A DNA stretch of 64,000 nucleotides from Medicago truncatula (Eukaryota > Streptophyta > Magnoliopsida > Fabales > Fabaceae). The stretch covers positions 35,502,576 through 35,566,575 of the forward strand of contig NC_053043.1 of NCBI RefSeq assembly GCF_003473485.1, written 5' to 3'. A program made the position numbers and the translations under genes. Of this stretch, positions 27,525-44,150 are shown in pieces; the stretch's first letter is position 1; every line of letters starts with the position of its first letter. The notes under the pieces were generated by a model. The model saw only the letters and a program-made list of their open reading frames with translations. It did not search any database and had not been told where the DNA came from.

Positions 27525-30500
27525 ATATACATACCTTCTGTAATAATGATTTTATTAATGAGAATTCACTTTTATCATTCTTGTCTATTTTCTAATATGG
27601 TATCATGCGCCTTCTCCCATGGGGAAAGGTAGTTACGATCCTCAACAACCTCTAACCACTTTTCTCCGTTGTGCTTTCTCTTCCGATCATCTTCATTGAT
27701 CGTTTCTTTGTTTGATTCATGGTGCTAGCAATCTTCCTTTGCACTTTGATCTTCATTTCTTGTTGAAATCTCTGTTTTTTTTTGTTTGATTGAGTTTATC
27801 TTCAATCTTACTCTTTTCTTGTTTTCTTCTTGATCTTCTTCTTGTTCGTTGTAATTGATTCACACGTTGTTCATTGTGTTTTTGTTCATCCAAGTGAAGG
27901 TCATAATTCACTTTCTATCACTACTAAACTCATCGGTTCGAACTACATTGCTTAGAATCGCACTATTCAACGTTCGTTGGGAACGAAGAACAAATTAGGG
28001 TTTATCAATGGTTCTATTCCAATTCCAGATTCTGATGATTTGAACCGCGCAGCTTGGGAACGATGCAACCATGTGGTACAATCTTGGCTTACTAATTTTG
28101 TTTCTGATTTCATTGCTCAAACTATTGTTTTCTATGATACTGCCTTTGATGTTTGGCATGATCTGCAAGAAAGATTTTCTAAGGTTGATCGTATACGCAT
28201 TGCTAATCTGCGTTCTACCATTAACAACCTCAAGCAAGGTTCTAAATCTATATTGCATTATTTCACTGAAATGAAGGCACTTTGGGAAGAATTAGCTTCA
28301 CACAGACCCATTCCTAGTTGTTCATGGATTCACACATGTCGTTGTGAAGCTTCTAGAGTTGCTAAAACTCATAGGAATGACGACTAGATCATGCAGTTTC
28401 TTACAGGTCTCAATGATCAGTTTCCTGTTGTCAGGATACAAGTTTTGCTCCTTGACCCTCTTCCCTCATTGAACAAGTAACATTCATTAGTTGTTCAAGA
28501 AGAAAGCAACAATGCTTCTCTTTCTTCTTTGAGTGTTTCTGATGATTCCTCTATTCAAATCAATGCTTCTGAAACTAGAAAGTTTCAAGGTCATGGCAAG
28601 AGTTTTTCTCAACATAAGCCTGCTAGGTTTTGCACCTTCTACAACTGTACCAACCACACTGTGAATTTCTGCTATATGAAGCATGGCTATCCCAATATTA
28701 AAAAAGCTCAACCTAGAATTAATGTTGCTACTCATGAAGAGAATGATGCTGGTAACTCCTCCTCTCTTGGTGCAGGTGCTTCTGTAAGTTCCAACACTGG
28801 TTTTTCTCAAGAACGGTTAGTTCAACTTGCATCCTTGTTACAACAAGCTAACTTGGTTGTTCCTTCATCCCAAGCTACTTCTAACCACATTGCAGCTACC
28901 CCCTTGATTTCCACCAGTATTTGTGCACATGAGTCATCTTCTGCAAGTATAATACCAAAACCCTCATATTTGTTACTTGATTCAGAAGCTAATGAACAAA
29001 TTTCCCTGCTATCTCTCTTGTTTCAGTTCATTTTATAGAATTAAACCTGATCATGTTTCTTTACCTAATGGAAATTCCATTTTGGTTATTATGCTGGTAT
29101 TGCTTCTTTTACTTCCAATTTTTATCTCAGTCATGTTCTTTATTCACCAACATTTACTCTTAATATCATTTCTGTTGCTAAGTTGTGAGTCTTTATCCTA
29201 TTCTTTACACTTTACTCTTGATCATTGCATCATACAGGACACGCTATCTTTTAAGATGATTGGTTTGGCTAAGCAACTGGATGACTTATACAAATACATT
29301 CCATCTTCATGTACTTCAAATTCTATGTCTTTTAGTTTTTCCAATAAATCTTGTAATGTTGTTTTACCTCGTTCATGTAATTCTAGCAATAGTATTCCAT
29401 CTAATGCCTTGTGGCACTTTAGACTTGGTCATTTATCTCACCAAAGACTTCACTCTATGTCTCTTTTGTATCCCAACATTATCAATAACAATAATAAAGA
29501 TGTCTGTGATTTGTGCCATTTTTCTAAACATAAACATTTATCTTTTACTTCTAGTAATTATCATGCTTCTACCAATTTTGAACTTATTCATCTTGACATT
29601 TGGGGTCCATTATTCATTGCTTTTGTACATGGACACAAATATTTCCTTACTATATATGACCATAACAGATTTCTTTGGGTGATTTTACTTAAAACTAAGG
29701 CTGGAGTGTCTACACATGTCAAAAACTTCATAACCATGATTCAAACACACTTTCATACTACCCCTAAATTCATTAGAACTGTCAATGGTCTTGAATTCAT
29801 GCTTTCTGACTTTTATGCTTCACATGGTATGTAGAGCCTTACTTTTCCAAACCAAACTCCCTCCTTCCTTCTGGTCTTATGATATCCTTCATGTTGTGTT
29901 CCTCACCAATAGAGTCCCTACACCTGTACTTAATAATCAATCACCTTATTTTGTATTGCATAACAAGTTACCTAACCTCAATTTGTTCAAAGTATTTATA
30001 TGTTTATGCTATGCTTCAACCCTTCATTCTCACAGAACAAAATTACAACCCAGAGCTATAAAATCTCTTTTCTTAGGATACAAATCAGGTTACAAGGGAT
30101 TCACCCTTTATGATTTATATTCTAGAGAGATATTTGTATCCAGACATGTCACTTTTCATGAAAATTTTCTTCCCTATCATCTTACTTCTTCATCCACACC
30201 ACCTGATTGGGAATATTTTTCACTATCTCCTTCATCTGATATTACAACTCCTATACCTACTTCTCATACTCCTGAATCACCAGCAATCATAGATGATATT
30301 TTCCTTATTTCCCATAATCTTGACCCCCCATCTCCACCACCTTTACCTGTTGTTCCTGTCATTCCCAGACATTCCACCAGACAAACCACCACTCCTTCTT
30401 ACTTACAAGATTATATATGCAATAATATTCATTCTTCCACGTATCATATACATCATTACATTTCACATCACAATTTATCTAATAGTTCATCTTCTTTTGT

Positions 30501-32058
30501 TATGTCTCTTCACACTACCACCGAACCAAAATCATATGTTGAGGCAAGCAAGCATGACTGTTGAAAACAAGCCATGCAAGTTGAACTTCAAGCTCTTGAG
30601 AAAACTGGTACCTGAGAACTTGTTGATTTACCACCAAATGTCAAGCCCATGGTTGTAGATGGATGTACAAAGTAAAACATCATGTTGATGGATCCATTAA
30701 GAGATATAAAGCAAGGTTGGTAGCTAAAGGCTACAATCAGATTGAGGGACTTGACTCTTTTGACACTTACTCTCCTGTTGCTAAGCTCACAACTGTCAGG
30801 CTTGTCATTGCTTTGTCGTCAATACACAACTGGAATTTACATCAACTTGATGTTAACAATGCTTTCCTTCATAGAGATTTACATGAAGATGTTTATATGA
30901 TTATCTCTCCTGGTATTAAATCTGACAAAGCAAACCAAGCATGAAAGCTCAATAAATCCCTTTATGGTTTGAAACATGCTAGCAGAAAGTGGTATGAGAA
31001 ATTAATATTTGTGCTTTCACATCAACAATATGTTCAAGCTTCACCTGATCATTCACTGTTTGTCAAGAAAACTTCTCATTCATTCACTATTCTTCTAGTA
31101 TATGTGGATGATATGATCCTAGCTGGTGACTCCCTCACTAAGTTTACTCTCATCAAGTCTATTTTGGATGCTTCATTCAAAATTAAAGACTTAGGTCAGC
31201 TCAAATATTTCCTTGGCATTGAAGTGCCACATTCAAAGCTTGGTATTTCTCTATGTCAGAGAAAGTACTGCCCATATTTACTTGAAGATTCAAGAACTAT
31301 AGGCTCCAAACCTGTTTCCACTCCCTCTGATTCTTCTCTCAAACTTCACCATGATTCTAGTCCTTCTTATGATGATATATAATCTTATAGAAGACTAGTA
31401 GGCAGGTTACTTTATCTTAATACCACTAGACCTGACATTACCTTCATTACACAACTGCTAAGCCAGTTTCTTTCACAACCTACACAAACACATCATGTTG
31501 CTGCTTTAAGGGTTCTAAGATACCTCAAAGGTTGTCCAGGAATATGTTTGTTCTTTCCTAGAAATTCTTCTATCAATCTGCAAGGGTTTTCTGATGCAGA
31601 TTGGGCAGGTTGTATTGACACCAGAAGATCTATTTATGGTCAGTGTTTTTTCTTAGGAAATTCACTAATTTCTTGGAGAACTAAGAAACAAATTATTGTT
31701 TCTAGGTCTTCATCAAAAGGGGCCTTAGCATCTGCTACCTGTGAACTCCAATGGATTCTATACTTATTTCAGGATCTCAACATATCTTGTCCTAAATTAC
31801 ATGTACTCTACTGTGATAATCAGAGTGCTCTTCATATAGCAGCCAATCCAATTTTCCATGAACGCACTAAGCATTTGGAAATTGACTGTCATCTAATCAG
31901 GGAAAACTTCAAGCATGCATCCTCAAGTTGCTCCCAGTTCCTTCTCAGGATCAAGTGGCTGATTTTTTTCACTAAAGCTTTGCTTCCCAAGCCTTCCAAT
32001 ATTCTCCTGTCCAAGTTGGGATAGATAAACATTTATCAATATCCATCTTGTGGGGGGC

Positions 32059-32262
32059 TATTGCCTAATGAAAAGAATATAGATGACATTACATAGTTTT
32101 CCTTCTTTACTTGTATCACAAGTAATAAGTATTACATAGTTATTCAGTAGAGTACAAACACACTAGCTTACATTGTAGCTCAAGTTCATGTATATTTACC
32201 TTCTGTAATAATGATTCTATCAATGAGAATTCACTTTTATCATTCTTGTATATTTCCTAATA
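32059..32262 (+). repeat. 3' LTR of copia element B
   Basis: 204 bp. It aligns to the two halves of the 5' LTR (22764-22908 and 27525-27597), which shows exactly where element A landed. Confidence 0.92.
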
Positions 32263-32267
32263 ATTAA

Positions 32268-33986
<1,719 letters not shown>

Positions 33987-34064
33987 ATATGATATTGTAA
34001 TAAGTTTTTCTGTACTTTTCTCTTGCATTTGTTTTGTTAGCTTTGATTACTTTATAATGGTTCT

Positions 34065-34082
34065 AGACACTTGAGTGTGTCT
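34065..34082 (+). other. hairpin motif in GST gene 3 3' region
   Basis: agacacttgagtgtgtct, about 80 nt after the stop codon, identical to the motif behind genes 1 and 2. Confidence 0.6.
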
Positions 34083-34168
34083 ACGGCATAACATTTAGAA
34101 ATTGGAGGGTGAATGTTGTTAAGGAATGTTGTTTTAAGTTGCCAATTTTGTTCATATTATAGTGATGT

Positions 34169-34416
34169 AATGCACTGATTCATGCCTATGGTAAATGTAA
34201 ATTTGTTGAGGGTACGAGACGTGTTTTTGATGATTTGGTTGTTAGAGACGTGGTTACTTGAAGCGCATTGTCCTCATGCTATGTTAGCTGTGGATTTCCC
34301 TGGGAGGCTCTGGCCATTTCTCGCAAAATGGGATGGAATGGGGTGAAACTGGATTCGATGACTGTGTCTAGTATTTTGCCTGCGTGCTCGGATTTGAAAG
34401 ATTTGCAATCAGGTAA
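34169..34416 (+). pseudogene. fragment of a PPR (pentatricopeptide repeat) gene
   Basis: One reading frame covers about two PPR motifs: NALIHAYGKC with RRVFDDL, then ALAISRKMGWNGVK and TVSSILPACSDL. This is the text of plant PLS-class PPR proteins, which bind organellar RNA. An in-frame TGA lies at about 34258, where functional relatives have a Trp. There is no start, no further repeats and no C-terminal domain, so it is a dead fragment of roughly 80 codons. A functional parent copy is presumably elsewhere in the genome. Confidence 0.8.
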
Positions 34417-34429
34417 TGCAAGTTCATAC

Positions 34430-34453
34430 TGGTTTGATCCCTTTTTATAGCTG
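34430..34453 (+). other. 24-nt patch matching GST exon 2
   Basis: This short stretch equals the exon 2 segment encoding GLIPFYS of the neighbouring GSTs with one mismatch to gene 1 (19342-19365 region) or gene 2. It directly follows the PPR fragment. It may be filler DNA copied during break repair, or the last trace of a deleted GST copy. Confidence 0.45.
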
Positions 34454-35115
34454 CTAACTGTATAGTGTTCTGTCATCTAATATACCTTGAATTAAACCTA
34501 AAGTATGAATTTATGGAATTTTGATCTACATCAACTAAAAAAATTAGACAAAGAGTTAAAGAAAAAGGAGAAGGTTACACTATGCTTCAAATATAAAACA
34601 TTCTTTCAGAAGAACATAAATAGCAAAACCAATGGCAAACCTAAATGCCAGTTTGTTATGCTATTATTATGAAACATTACTTTAAATTACTATTCATAAC
34701 TATTACTGCAGTCATAGTTACAGTTACGACTGCAGTCACAATTCGAAATCTTATTTTGAAGACAACCATACAACTACAGTTTACAATAAACAAGTGAATA
34801 GAGAAACGAAAATGTTTCAAGGAAATCTTATTTTCCCTATAGCTACGACACCTAGTCAATCACATGTAAAATTATGGTTAAATCAGTTTAGTATATGATT
34901 CATTTAGATGACCTTGAAAATTGTGAAATCGTCGTTAGTGATGTAGTTGAGTTAACCACAATATTCATTGTGAATTTAACTAACCATCTACTCACTAAAC
35001 TAACCATATTTTTAAATGTGATTAACCAAATGTCGAATCTGTAGGAAAAGATCGGTGTCTGGATATCATTCCCGGTAGAGAAAATAAATATTTCCTTCCC
35101 ACCTAGTCCTTTCTT
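34454..35115. other. intergenic DNA where the two GST sub-arrays converge
   Basis: AT-rich, no coding sequence. It contains short repeated actgcagtca motifs (34708-34740). Genes 3 and 4 point at each other across this interval. Confidence 0.5.
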
Positions 35116-35945
<830 letters not shown>

Positions 35946-35989
35946 TCAGCTATTTGGTTTGGGTTCTCAATTTATAGAAAATGTTGAGA

Positions 35990-36907
35990 AGCTTGAAATA
36001 ACAATAAACAAGGGAAATAAAACAACTAGTTGGGAATTGGACGGATATTACTATGCATATTGTTTCCTTTGAGACCATTTCTTTGCTATTAAATACGGAC
36101 ACAGACACGAACATTGGTCACGACATTGATATTAACAAGTAGGCACCGATAATAATTTAAGAAAATAAAAATGGTTGTGTCCAAGTCATATACCAACACA
36201 TGTTGAACATCGACTACGTCTTCAATCTAAAGTGTCAATGTTAAATAGACTTCTCGGCATTTCCAAAATGATAATATTATATAAGTTGGTCATCACAAGT
36301 ATTAACAACAAATCAGAAGCAACAAATACAAAATACAGAACTAATACCTAATGAATTGAGGTAGCTTGTTGGCCTGCAGGATCAGTATAGTATATGCTTA
36401 TGCTTGTTTAAAAATTGCATGTCTTAGAACCAATACTTTCCTCATCATTTTCTTTTAAAACTCTTGAAAATAAAGTATTTTCAGAAATTAAAAAAAAAAA
36501 TCAAAACATTGTTTTCTTTATCATTTTTGTACTCATTGTGTTCATTATTCTGAAAATACATCATTCTTAGTTTTTATACTTAATTAAAAGACCAACAACT
36601 AACAGATCAAAGATCCATGATCCATCACAATTCACAAGTGTTTGAAACTACTTTCTTACAAAAAGCACAAAGTTTGGCACATCAAAATGCCTTTTTATTA
36701 CATAATTATAACATCAGAAAGGTTAAGATAACTGAAATTATTTAGTACTACATGTTTTGATTCGTGTTGAGAATAACAAACATCACAATAAACCACCACG
36801 ATTTTAACAAAAGCTACACTTTCGAGCTTCAACAAAATCAACGCATCATTGTGTTTTCGCCAAACTCATCACTCATCCAAACATAAACTTAACCTAACAT
36901 CTCCAAC
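35990..36907. other. intergenic DNA between GST genes 4 and 5
   Basis: No ORF. 36600-36907 is the 3' region of gene 5 and is clearly related to the 3' regions of genes 6 and 7 (shared text such as caaagtttggcacatcaaa). Confidence 0.6.
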
Positions 36908-37702
<795 letters not shown>

Positions 37703-37913
37703 TTAGAGAGAATAACAGAAAGAGGAATGGAAGAAGAAGAAATAAATGTGTGGCTGTGAGAAAATGTGGAATATGGAAGTGACTTTGGGAGGATATATGT
37801 ATAGAAAGACAATCACTTCTTTAGGTGAAGTCTAGAATTTATTTTCCGACACATGTTAGATTTCTCTAGAGATTGCTACAAAGTCTTTGATATGTTTATT
37901 CAGTTTTTTAAAA

Positions 37914-38119
37914 GAGAAATGATATTTGAACAATTATTTTGGTATTTGACAATTTTCTCTCTCATATTCACATTATATTTTTATTCTCTCTCTTCATTTT
38001 TCTCTCTATTATTTTTTTTTTTCGACAATATTCTCTCTATTGTTTTTGACCAATAAATATATAAAATAGCAAGGTTGTCCAAAAAATTGTCTCAAAAGAT
38101 TGTACAAATATCATTACTC
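37914..38119. mobile_element. short MITE, TIR gagaaatgatatttg
   Basis: The ends are inverted copies (gagaaatgatatttgaacaa left; complement of ttgtacaaatatcattactc right). The same family occurs at 2103-2281 and 41777-41941. It sits upstream of GST gene 5, about 220 nt before its ATG. Confidence 0.65.
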
Positions 38120-38857
38120 AAGACTAAATCACGTCATTTCAATTATTTAATTATAATTTATAACAACCTTGTAATTTATGTTTGGTTTAAATATACTTTT
38201 GATCCCCTTATTTTAATTTGATCGGTAAATATCGTTAAGTTGAATAGCTCAGCTTAACCTGAATTCTCATACATGACAATCTCCTATTTAAACGTGAGTT
38301 TTAGGCTTTCTGAAACAATCCTAGTTTTTAATTAGTAGAAAATTTGTATAAGTTGTTTTACAACTTATAGACTTTTTTTTAAGCATGAAATACATAAGTC
38401 ATTTATTCTTTTTTAAATGTCCATTAGTTGAAAATTGGAATGAATGTCGAGAATTTGTAAAGATTATGTAAGGACTATGAAATTTGTATGGTTTATGAAA
38501 TTTAATGGATTATGTAAGACTTATAAAATTAAAATTCGTGTTTAAAATTGAAATATTTAGGTAATTAAAAAAACATTTTTAAAAACTCCATGGATATCCG
38601 CAGTATTCGTGGATACTTCAACACATGTGGATTACCGATATGGTGGCGCTTGTAGATATCATAATATTTGTACCATGGATATTCATTTCCATTTCTAGTT
38701 AGAATGAACACTCATTTTATATTTCTAACATATAATACTTATTCTGAAATAAATTAAATATAATATTTATTATCATTTAACATATGTGACTCACAAAATT
38801 ATATTTAATATATGAAGAAAGAGAAAAATATGTTAGTATGGTGCATGTAGTTGGTAG
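38120..38857. other. AT-rich intergenic DNA, nothing recognised
   Basis: No frame, repeat boundary or motif that I can support. Confidence 0.5.
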
Positions 38858-39017
38858 GGGTAACACTTAGGTGACATAGAGTTGGGTGACATTGGTGACA
38901 TTGACCAATCACAAATGCCACAATGCTTGTGAAAGAGAGAGAAACACAAGCATTGCGGCATTGTGATTGGCCAATGTCACCAATATCACCCAACTCTATG
39001 TCACCCAAGTATTTTCC
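38858..39017. mobile_element. hairpin MITE with 9-bp TSD (Mutator-like)
   Basis: Two arms of about 73 nt are near-perfect inverted repeats separated by a short purine-rich loop (near 38932-38944). The 9-mer agttggtag flanks it at 38849-38857 and 39018-39026. If transcribed, the arms would form an almost complete double-stranded RNA hairpin. Confidence 0.88.
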
Positions 39018-39166
39018 AGTTGGTAGTGTTATTAAATCAAGTACTCTAAATATATTTAATGTATATTTAGACAATGAACAGTATAATTTTTGGCTAACTA
39101 CACTCAACCTAAGGTACTTTTTGTGCTATAATACCATGGTTATCTTTAAGATAAAAATATATTTAA

Positions 39167-39524
39167 GGGTTAATATTTGTTTATCCGTTATATTAGTGAG
39201 TTTTAATTTATCCTATGTAAAAAAAAATAGATTATAACCTTGTGACGTGAAGATTATTTGGTTTTAAATCCTCATAATATATGATTTGACACTTAAGTTG
39301 ATGTGGTATGTTGAGTCACCTATGACTGAATAAAAGCCAAATCAGTTTATCACGTCATCCTTTTATCATAGTTCGTGTTCCACATCAACTTATTTGCACA
39401 ATTAGATGGGCTTACGGTTCAAAATCAAAAAATCTTCATCTTACATGCTTGAAATCTAAAGAATATTACATAAGGGTAAATCAAAACTCGTTATATTACA
39501 AGGGGAGTAAATATATACTAACCC
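39167..39524. mobile_element. Mutator-like MITE with 9-bp TSD
   Basis: Left end gggttaatatttgtttatcc, right end its diverged complement (gagtaaatatatactaaccc), with inverted similarity over about 60-80 nt. The 9-mer tatatttaa duplicates at 39158-39166 and 39525-39533. It is non-coding and only 150 bp from the preceding hairpin element. Confidence 0.8.
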
Positions 39525-40105
39525 TATATTTAATATATAAAAATTGTTGAAAAACAAGTATCTATGGAGGCTTCTTCAAAAAAGTATCTATTGAGGCAAA
39601 AATGCAAGTGCTCTTAAATGAACGACTGGTATCTAAGTGTTCTTAACCATTTTTTATACAAGAAGAAATTCCTTAAATCAAAAGAGGAACAATGAGAAAA
39701 TCATTCCCGTGAAATATAGGATAGTATTTTATATCCTGCCTTAACAACATTTACCAAACAATAAAATAGTTTCACATGAAAGAGTGCATAACAATGTATA
39801 AAAACTAACAGATCAAAGATCCATTACAATTCACAAGTACTTCAGAATAATTTCCTACAAAAACCACAAAGTTTGGCACATCAAAGTGCCTTTTTATTAC
39901 ATAATTATTCCAACAGAAAGGTTGAGAAAACTGAAATCATTTAGTACTACATGTTTTGATTCATGGTGAGAATAACAATACCGCAATGAACCACCGTGAT
40001 TTTAACAAAAGCTACACTTTCGAGCTTCAATAAAATCAAGGCATCATCATGGTTTCGCCAAACTCACCACACATCTAAACATAAACTTAACCTAACATCT
40101 CCAAC

Positions 40106-41522
<1,417 letters not shown>

Positions 41523-41776
41523 TTAGAGAAGAATGAATTGCTATGGAAGAAGAAGAAATGTGTGGCTGTGACAAAGGATAAAGGTTGGAACTCTCTTATA
41601 GAGTGAGATATGGAATATGGAACGGTGAGTTTGTGAGGACATGTAGACAATCTTAACTTTGGTGTGGACCATGTTTCTAGTTCTAGGTGAAATTTTGAAT
41701 TTATGTTTCGACATATGTTAGATTTTGTCTAGAGATTGCTACAACCGTTTTATCTTGTTTAATCAGTTTCTTCGAA

Positions 41777-41941
41777 GAAAAATGATATGTATAACTATTT
41801 GATGATGACAACTTAATTTTGAATTATTCTTTCTCTCATATTCACATAATAAATTTACTCTTTTTCTTTTGTTATTGAATAATAGAAAGAGATAAAAAGA
41901 AGTTATCATATGAATAGTTGATTTTACAAATATCATTACTC
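41777..41941. mobile_element. short MITE, third copy of the gagtaatgatatttg family
   Basis: The right end (tacaaatatcattactc) is the same as at 37914-38119; the left end is more diverged. It interrupts the duplicated promoter flank of GST gene 6 and is missing from the equivalent place near 49230 of gene 7, so it arrived after the duplication or was lost there. Confidence 0.6.
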
Positions 41942-42004
41942 TTTTTAAAAGGGTGGACTCTTTCACGTAGCAAAATTATGGTTAATTCAATGTATAATAT
42001 TATT

Positions 42005-42502
42005 ACAATGCGTCTTTTAGCAAGTCACACCTCAAGGTGTGCTTATCCACTTTTTAGTTATAATTTTGCTAAAAGACACCTTCATAAAATGTGTTTTCTA
42101 GCAAAACCCATATATATATATTAAGGTGTGTTTTAACAAAGATATAACTAAAAAGTTGTTAAATACATCTTAAAGTGAATGTTGCTAAAACACACCTTCT
42201 AGAAAATAAGTGGGTGTATGCTAGAACACATCCACTAGTTTTTATGTGGAAGTGTTTTAGCAAGCTACACCTTAAAGTGTATTTAACCACTTTTTAGTTA
42301 TAACTTGCTAAAACACACCTTCTAAAAAAAATAAGTGGGTGTATCCTAGTAAATGTCTATAGAAGTTGCTAACATATACCCACTTATTTTCTAGAATGTG
42401 TGTTTTAGCAACATTCACCATAAAATGTATTTAACAATTTTTTAGTTATATCTTTGCTAAAACACACCTTAATAAAAATTAGTAGGTGTATCCTAGCAAA
42501 CC

Positions 42503-42504
<2 letters not shown>
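42005..42504. mobile_element. cluster of ggttttgctag-family MITEs
   Basis: At least two related units lie back to back: about 42005-42109 (ending tctagcaaaaccc) and about 42121-42504 (ending tcctagcaaacccc). The phrases gtgttttagcaa, its complement ttgctaaaacacacctt, and actttttagttata recur in both orientations, so the block can form alternative hairpins. Related to 1783-1968. Confidence 0.65.

Positions 42505-42544
<40 letters not shown>
42505..42544. repeat. (TA)n microsatellite
   Basis: About 20 TA units between two transposon ends, probably grown from their TA-rich target sites. Confidence 0.95.
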
Positions 42545-42547
<3 letters not shown>

Positions 42548-42551
42548 TCAT

Positions 42552-43370
42552 GATCCGTTGACACCTGGTGTCAACGAATTTGTTGACACCAAATCTCAAT
42601 AGTCTATTTCATTTAATCCAACGATTGATAATTAATTCATGATTCTATTTCATGAGCGTCCTTTTTCTAATCACATACTATTATTTATTTTTTTCAATCA
42701 TTAAAAAACATGGTCATTTTATTTTGGAATTTTCTTTTACGATGATCACATACCCACCCATCTTAATATTATTCCTGTAAACATCTCTACCCCTTTGTTA
42801 ATTCCACGTACGGTTTCCAGGCAATAAAACATATAATACCAAATTTATGAAAACAATAGCAACCTGAGGTTGAGAGGAAATTATTGAATCTACGATTCTA
42901 AGGGTATTTTTGATGAGTTTTATTGCATTTGTGGAATTTTAGGTTTGGCAATTGAGTCTTTAAAAATAATCCACTATAATGATTAATCATAATTTTGAAA
43001 TAGAATTTTATTGAATAAATCGTAATTCTCCCTCATTGATAGAATTCCCAAATTTTAGATTGAAATGGAGAAGATGTAATTTTTATTTGGAATAAGAGAC
43101 CAATGGTGTCAAACTCAGATTCAATGTTTATGTCAAAAAAAAAAATTACATGGTAACTAATGATTGATAATATGATGCTGGTAGAGGATGTATAATTGTG
43201 AAGAAGACAAATCTAGTTTAGGAATCAAGAGGATCTTTAGGAAAGGAGATATGAAATACTAAATGCCTACAATAAGATTTTGATGAATAATTATTGACCT
43301 TTAGATTAGGAGAAATGAACGTTCAAGATTTGGTGTCAACGAATCCGTTGACACCTGGTGTCAATGGATC
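42552..43370. mobile_element. TIR element with gttgacacc ends, about 0.8 kb
   Basis: The outer 45 nt are inverted copies: left starts gatccgttgacacctggtgt and the right end is its near complement. Each end also holds its own internal palindrome (gacacctggtgtc), so each can fold alone. The inside is AT-rich without coding capacity. Target duplication not determined because microsatellites flank both ends. Confidence 0.75.

Positions 43371-43373
<3 letters not shown>

Positions 43374-43419
<46 letters not shown>
43374..43419. repeat. (CT)n(TA)n compound microsatellite
   Basis: About 16 CT units followed by 7 TA units directly after the TIR element. Confidence 0.9.
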
Positions 43420-43543
43420 GGGGGATGCTAACTTGCTTCCACCTAAAAACACTAAAGTGGTGCAAGTTAGCAAGCTGCACCTACTAGTTATTTACCATAA
43501 CACCCTTTTGTCTATACTCAAATTAATTTTAAAAAGAAAGGTA

Positions 43544-43825
43544 CTCCCTTCGTCCTAAATTGTATATCGCTTTAGGGAAAAAAAAATTGTCCTAAATTAT
43601 ATGTCGCTTTAAAATACCAATGCAACATTAATGATACTTTTTCTATTATAACCTTAATTATTTATTACCCTTTCTTCTTTCAATTCTTTCATTTATTTTT
43701 CTCATATCATTTATTAAAGACAATTTTGTAAAACAACTCATAATATCTTTTTTCACACAATATTAATTGTATTTCTTAATATGTGTGAAATGCCCAAAAC
43801 GTAATACAATTTAGGACGGAGGAAG
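43544..43825. mobile_element. Stowaway-type MITE
   Basis: The ends ctcccttcgtcctaaattgt and the complement of acaatttaggacggaggaag are the classic Stowaway terminal repeat, flanked by TA (43542-43543 and 43826-43827). 282 bp, non-coding; a Tc1/mariner-mobilised family. Confidence 0.9.
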
Positions 43826-44150
43826 TAGTTTTGTAACCAACTTAAGGAAATGATTGTGTTCCTAATTATTTGGCATAATTTGCGTGAACATGTTGTGCGT
43901 GAAAATTTGTGTTCCTGGGCGTGAACGATATAGCTTCTGAGCATGAACTTTTTTTTTTACCAAGCTTTTGAGCATTAACTAATAAAAAGATTCAGTTATT
44001 TTTTTTTTTTGAAAGATAAAAATATTCAGTTTATAATTAATTTCGAAAACAAAAGCTTGTATTTTCTTTTTCTATTTAAAAAAAAAATTGTTTTAAGGTG
44101 TGTTTTAGCAAGTTATAACTAAAAAGTAGTTAAATACATTTTAAGGTGTA

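Larger units (their letters stand above)
22764..32262 (+). mobile_element. older Ty1/copia LTR retrotransposon (element B), broken, host of element A
   Basis: A fossil copia element. Its 3' LTR is 32059-32262; its 5' LTR runs 22764-27597 and is split by the nested element A. The 5-mer attaa duplicates at 22759-22763 and 32263-32267. The LTRs start TATT and end AATA, so they carry non-canonical TA...TA termini. A primer-binding site (tggtatca, initiator-Met tRNA type) starts directly after the 5' LTR at 27598, and a purine tract (gtggggggc) precedes the 3' LTR. Parts in copia order: gag-like (about 28.0-28.9 kb), integrase with its zinc-binding region (about 29.4-30.2 kb), reverse transcriptase (about 30.6-31.4 kb), RNase H (about 31.5-32.0 kb). 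It is broken in roughly ten places. LTRs differ at about 12 of 200 compared sites, so it is a few million years old. Confidence 0.92.

Noticed and set aside
29260-30658. Leu/Ile-rich overlapping frames in copia element B
   Set aside because: Out-of-frame readings of its degenerate pol region, not membrane proteins.
34268-34450. 60-codon frame as a small independent gene
   Set aside because: It is the second half of a PPR gene fragment in the same frame as the upstream part, not a gene of its own.
38858-39017. A bona fide miRNA precursor
   Set aside because: The hairpin is explained by a MITE with a 9-bp target duplication; kept as a finding for small-RNA testing only.
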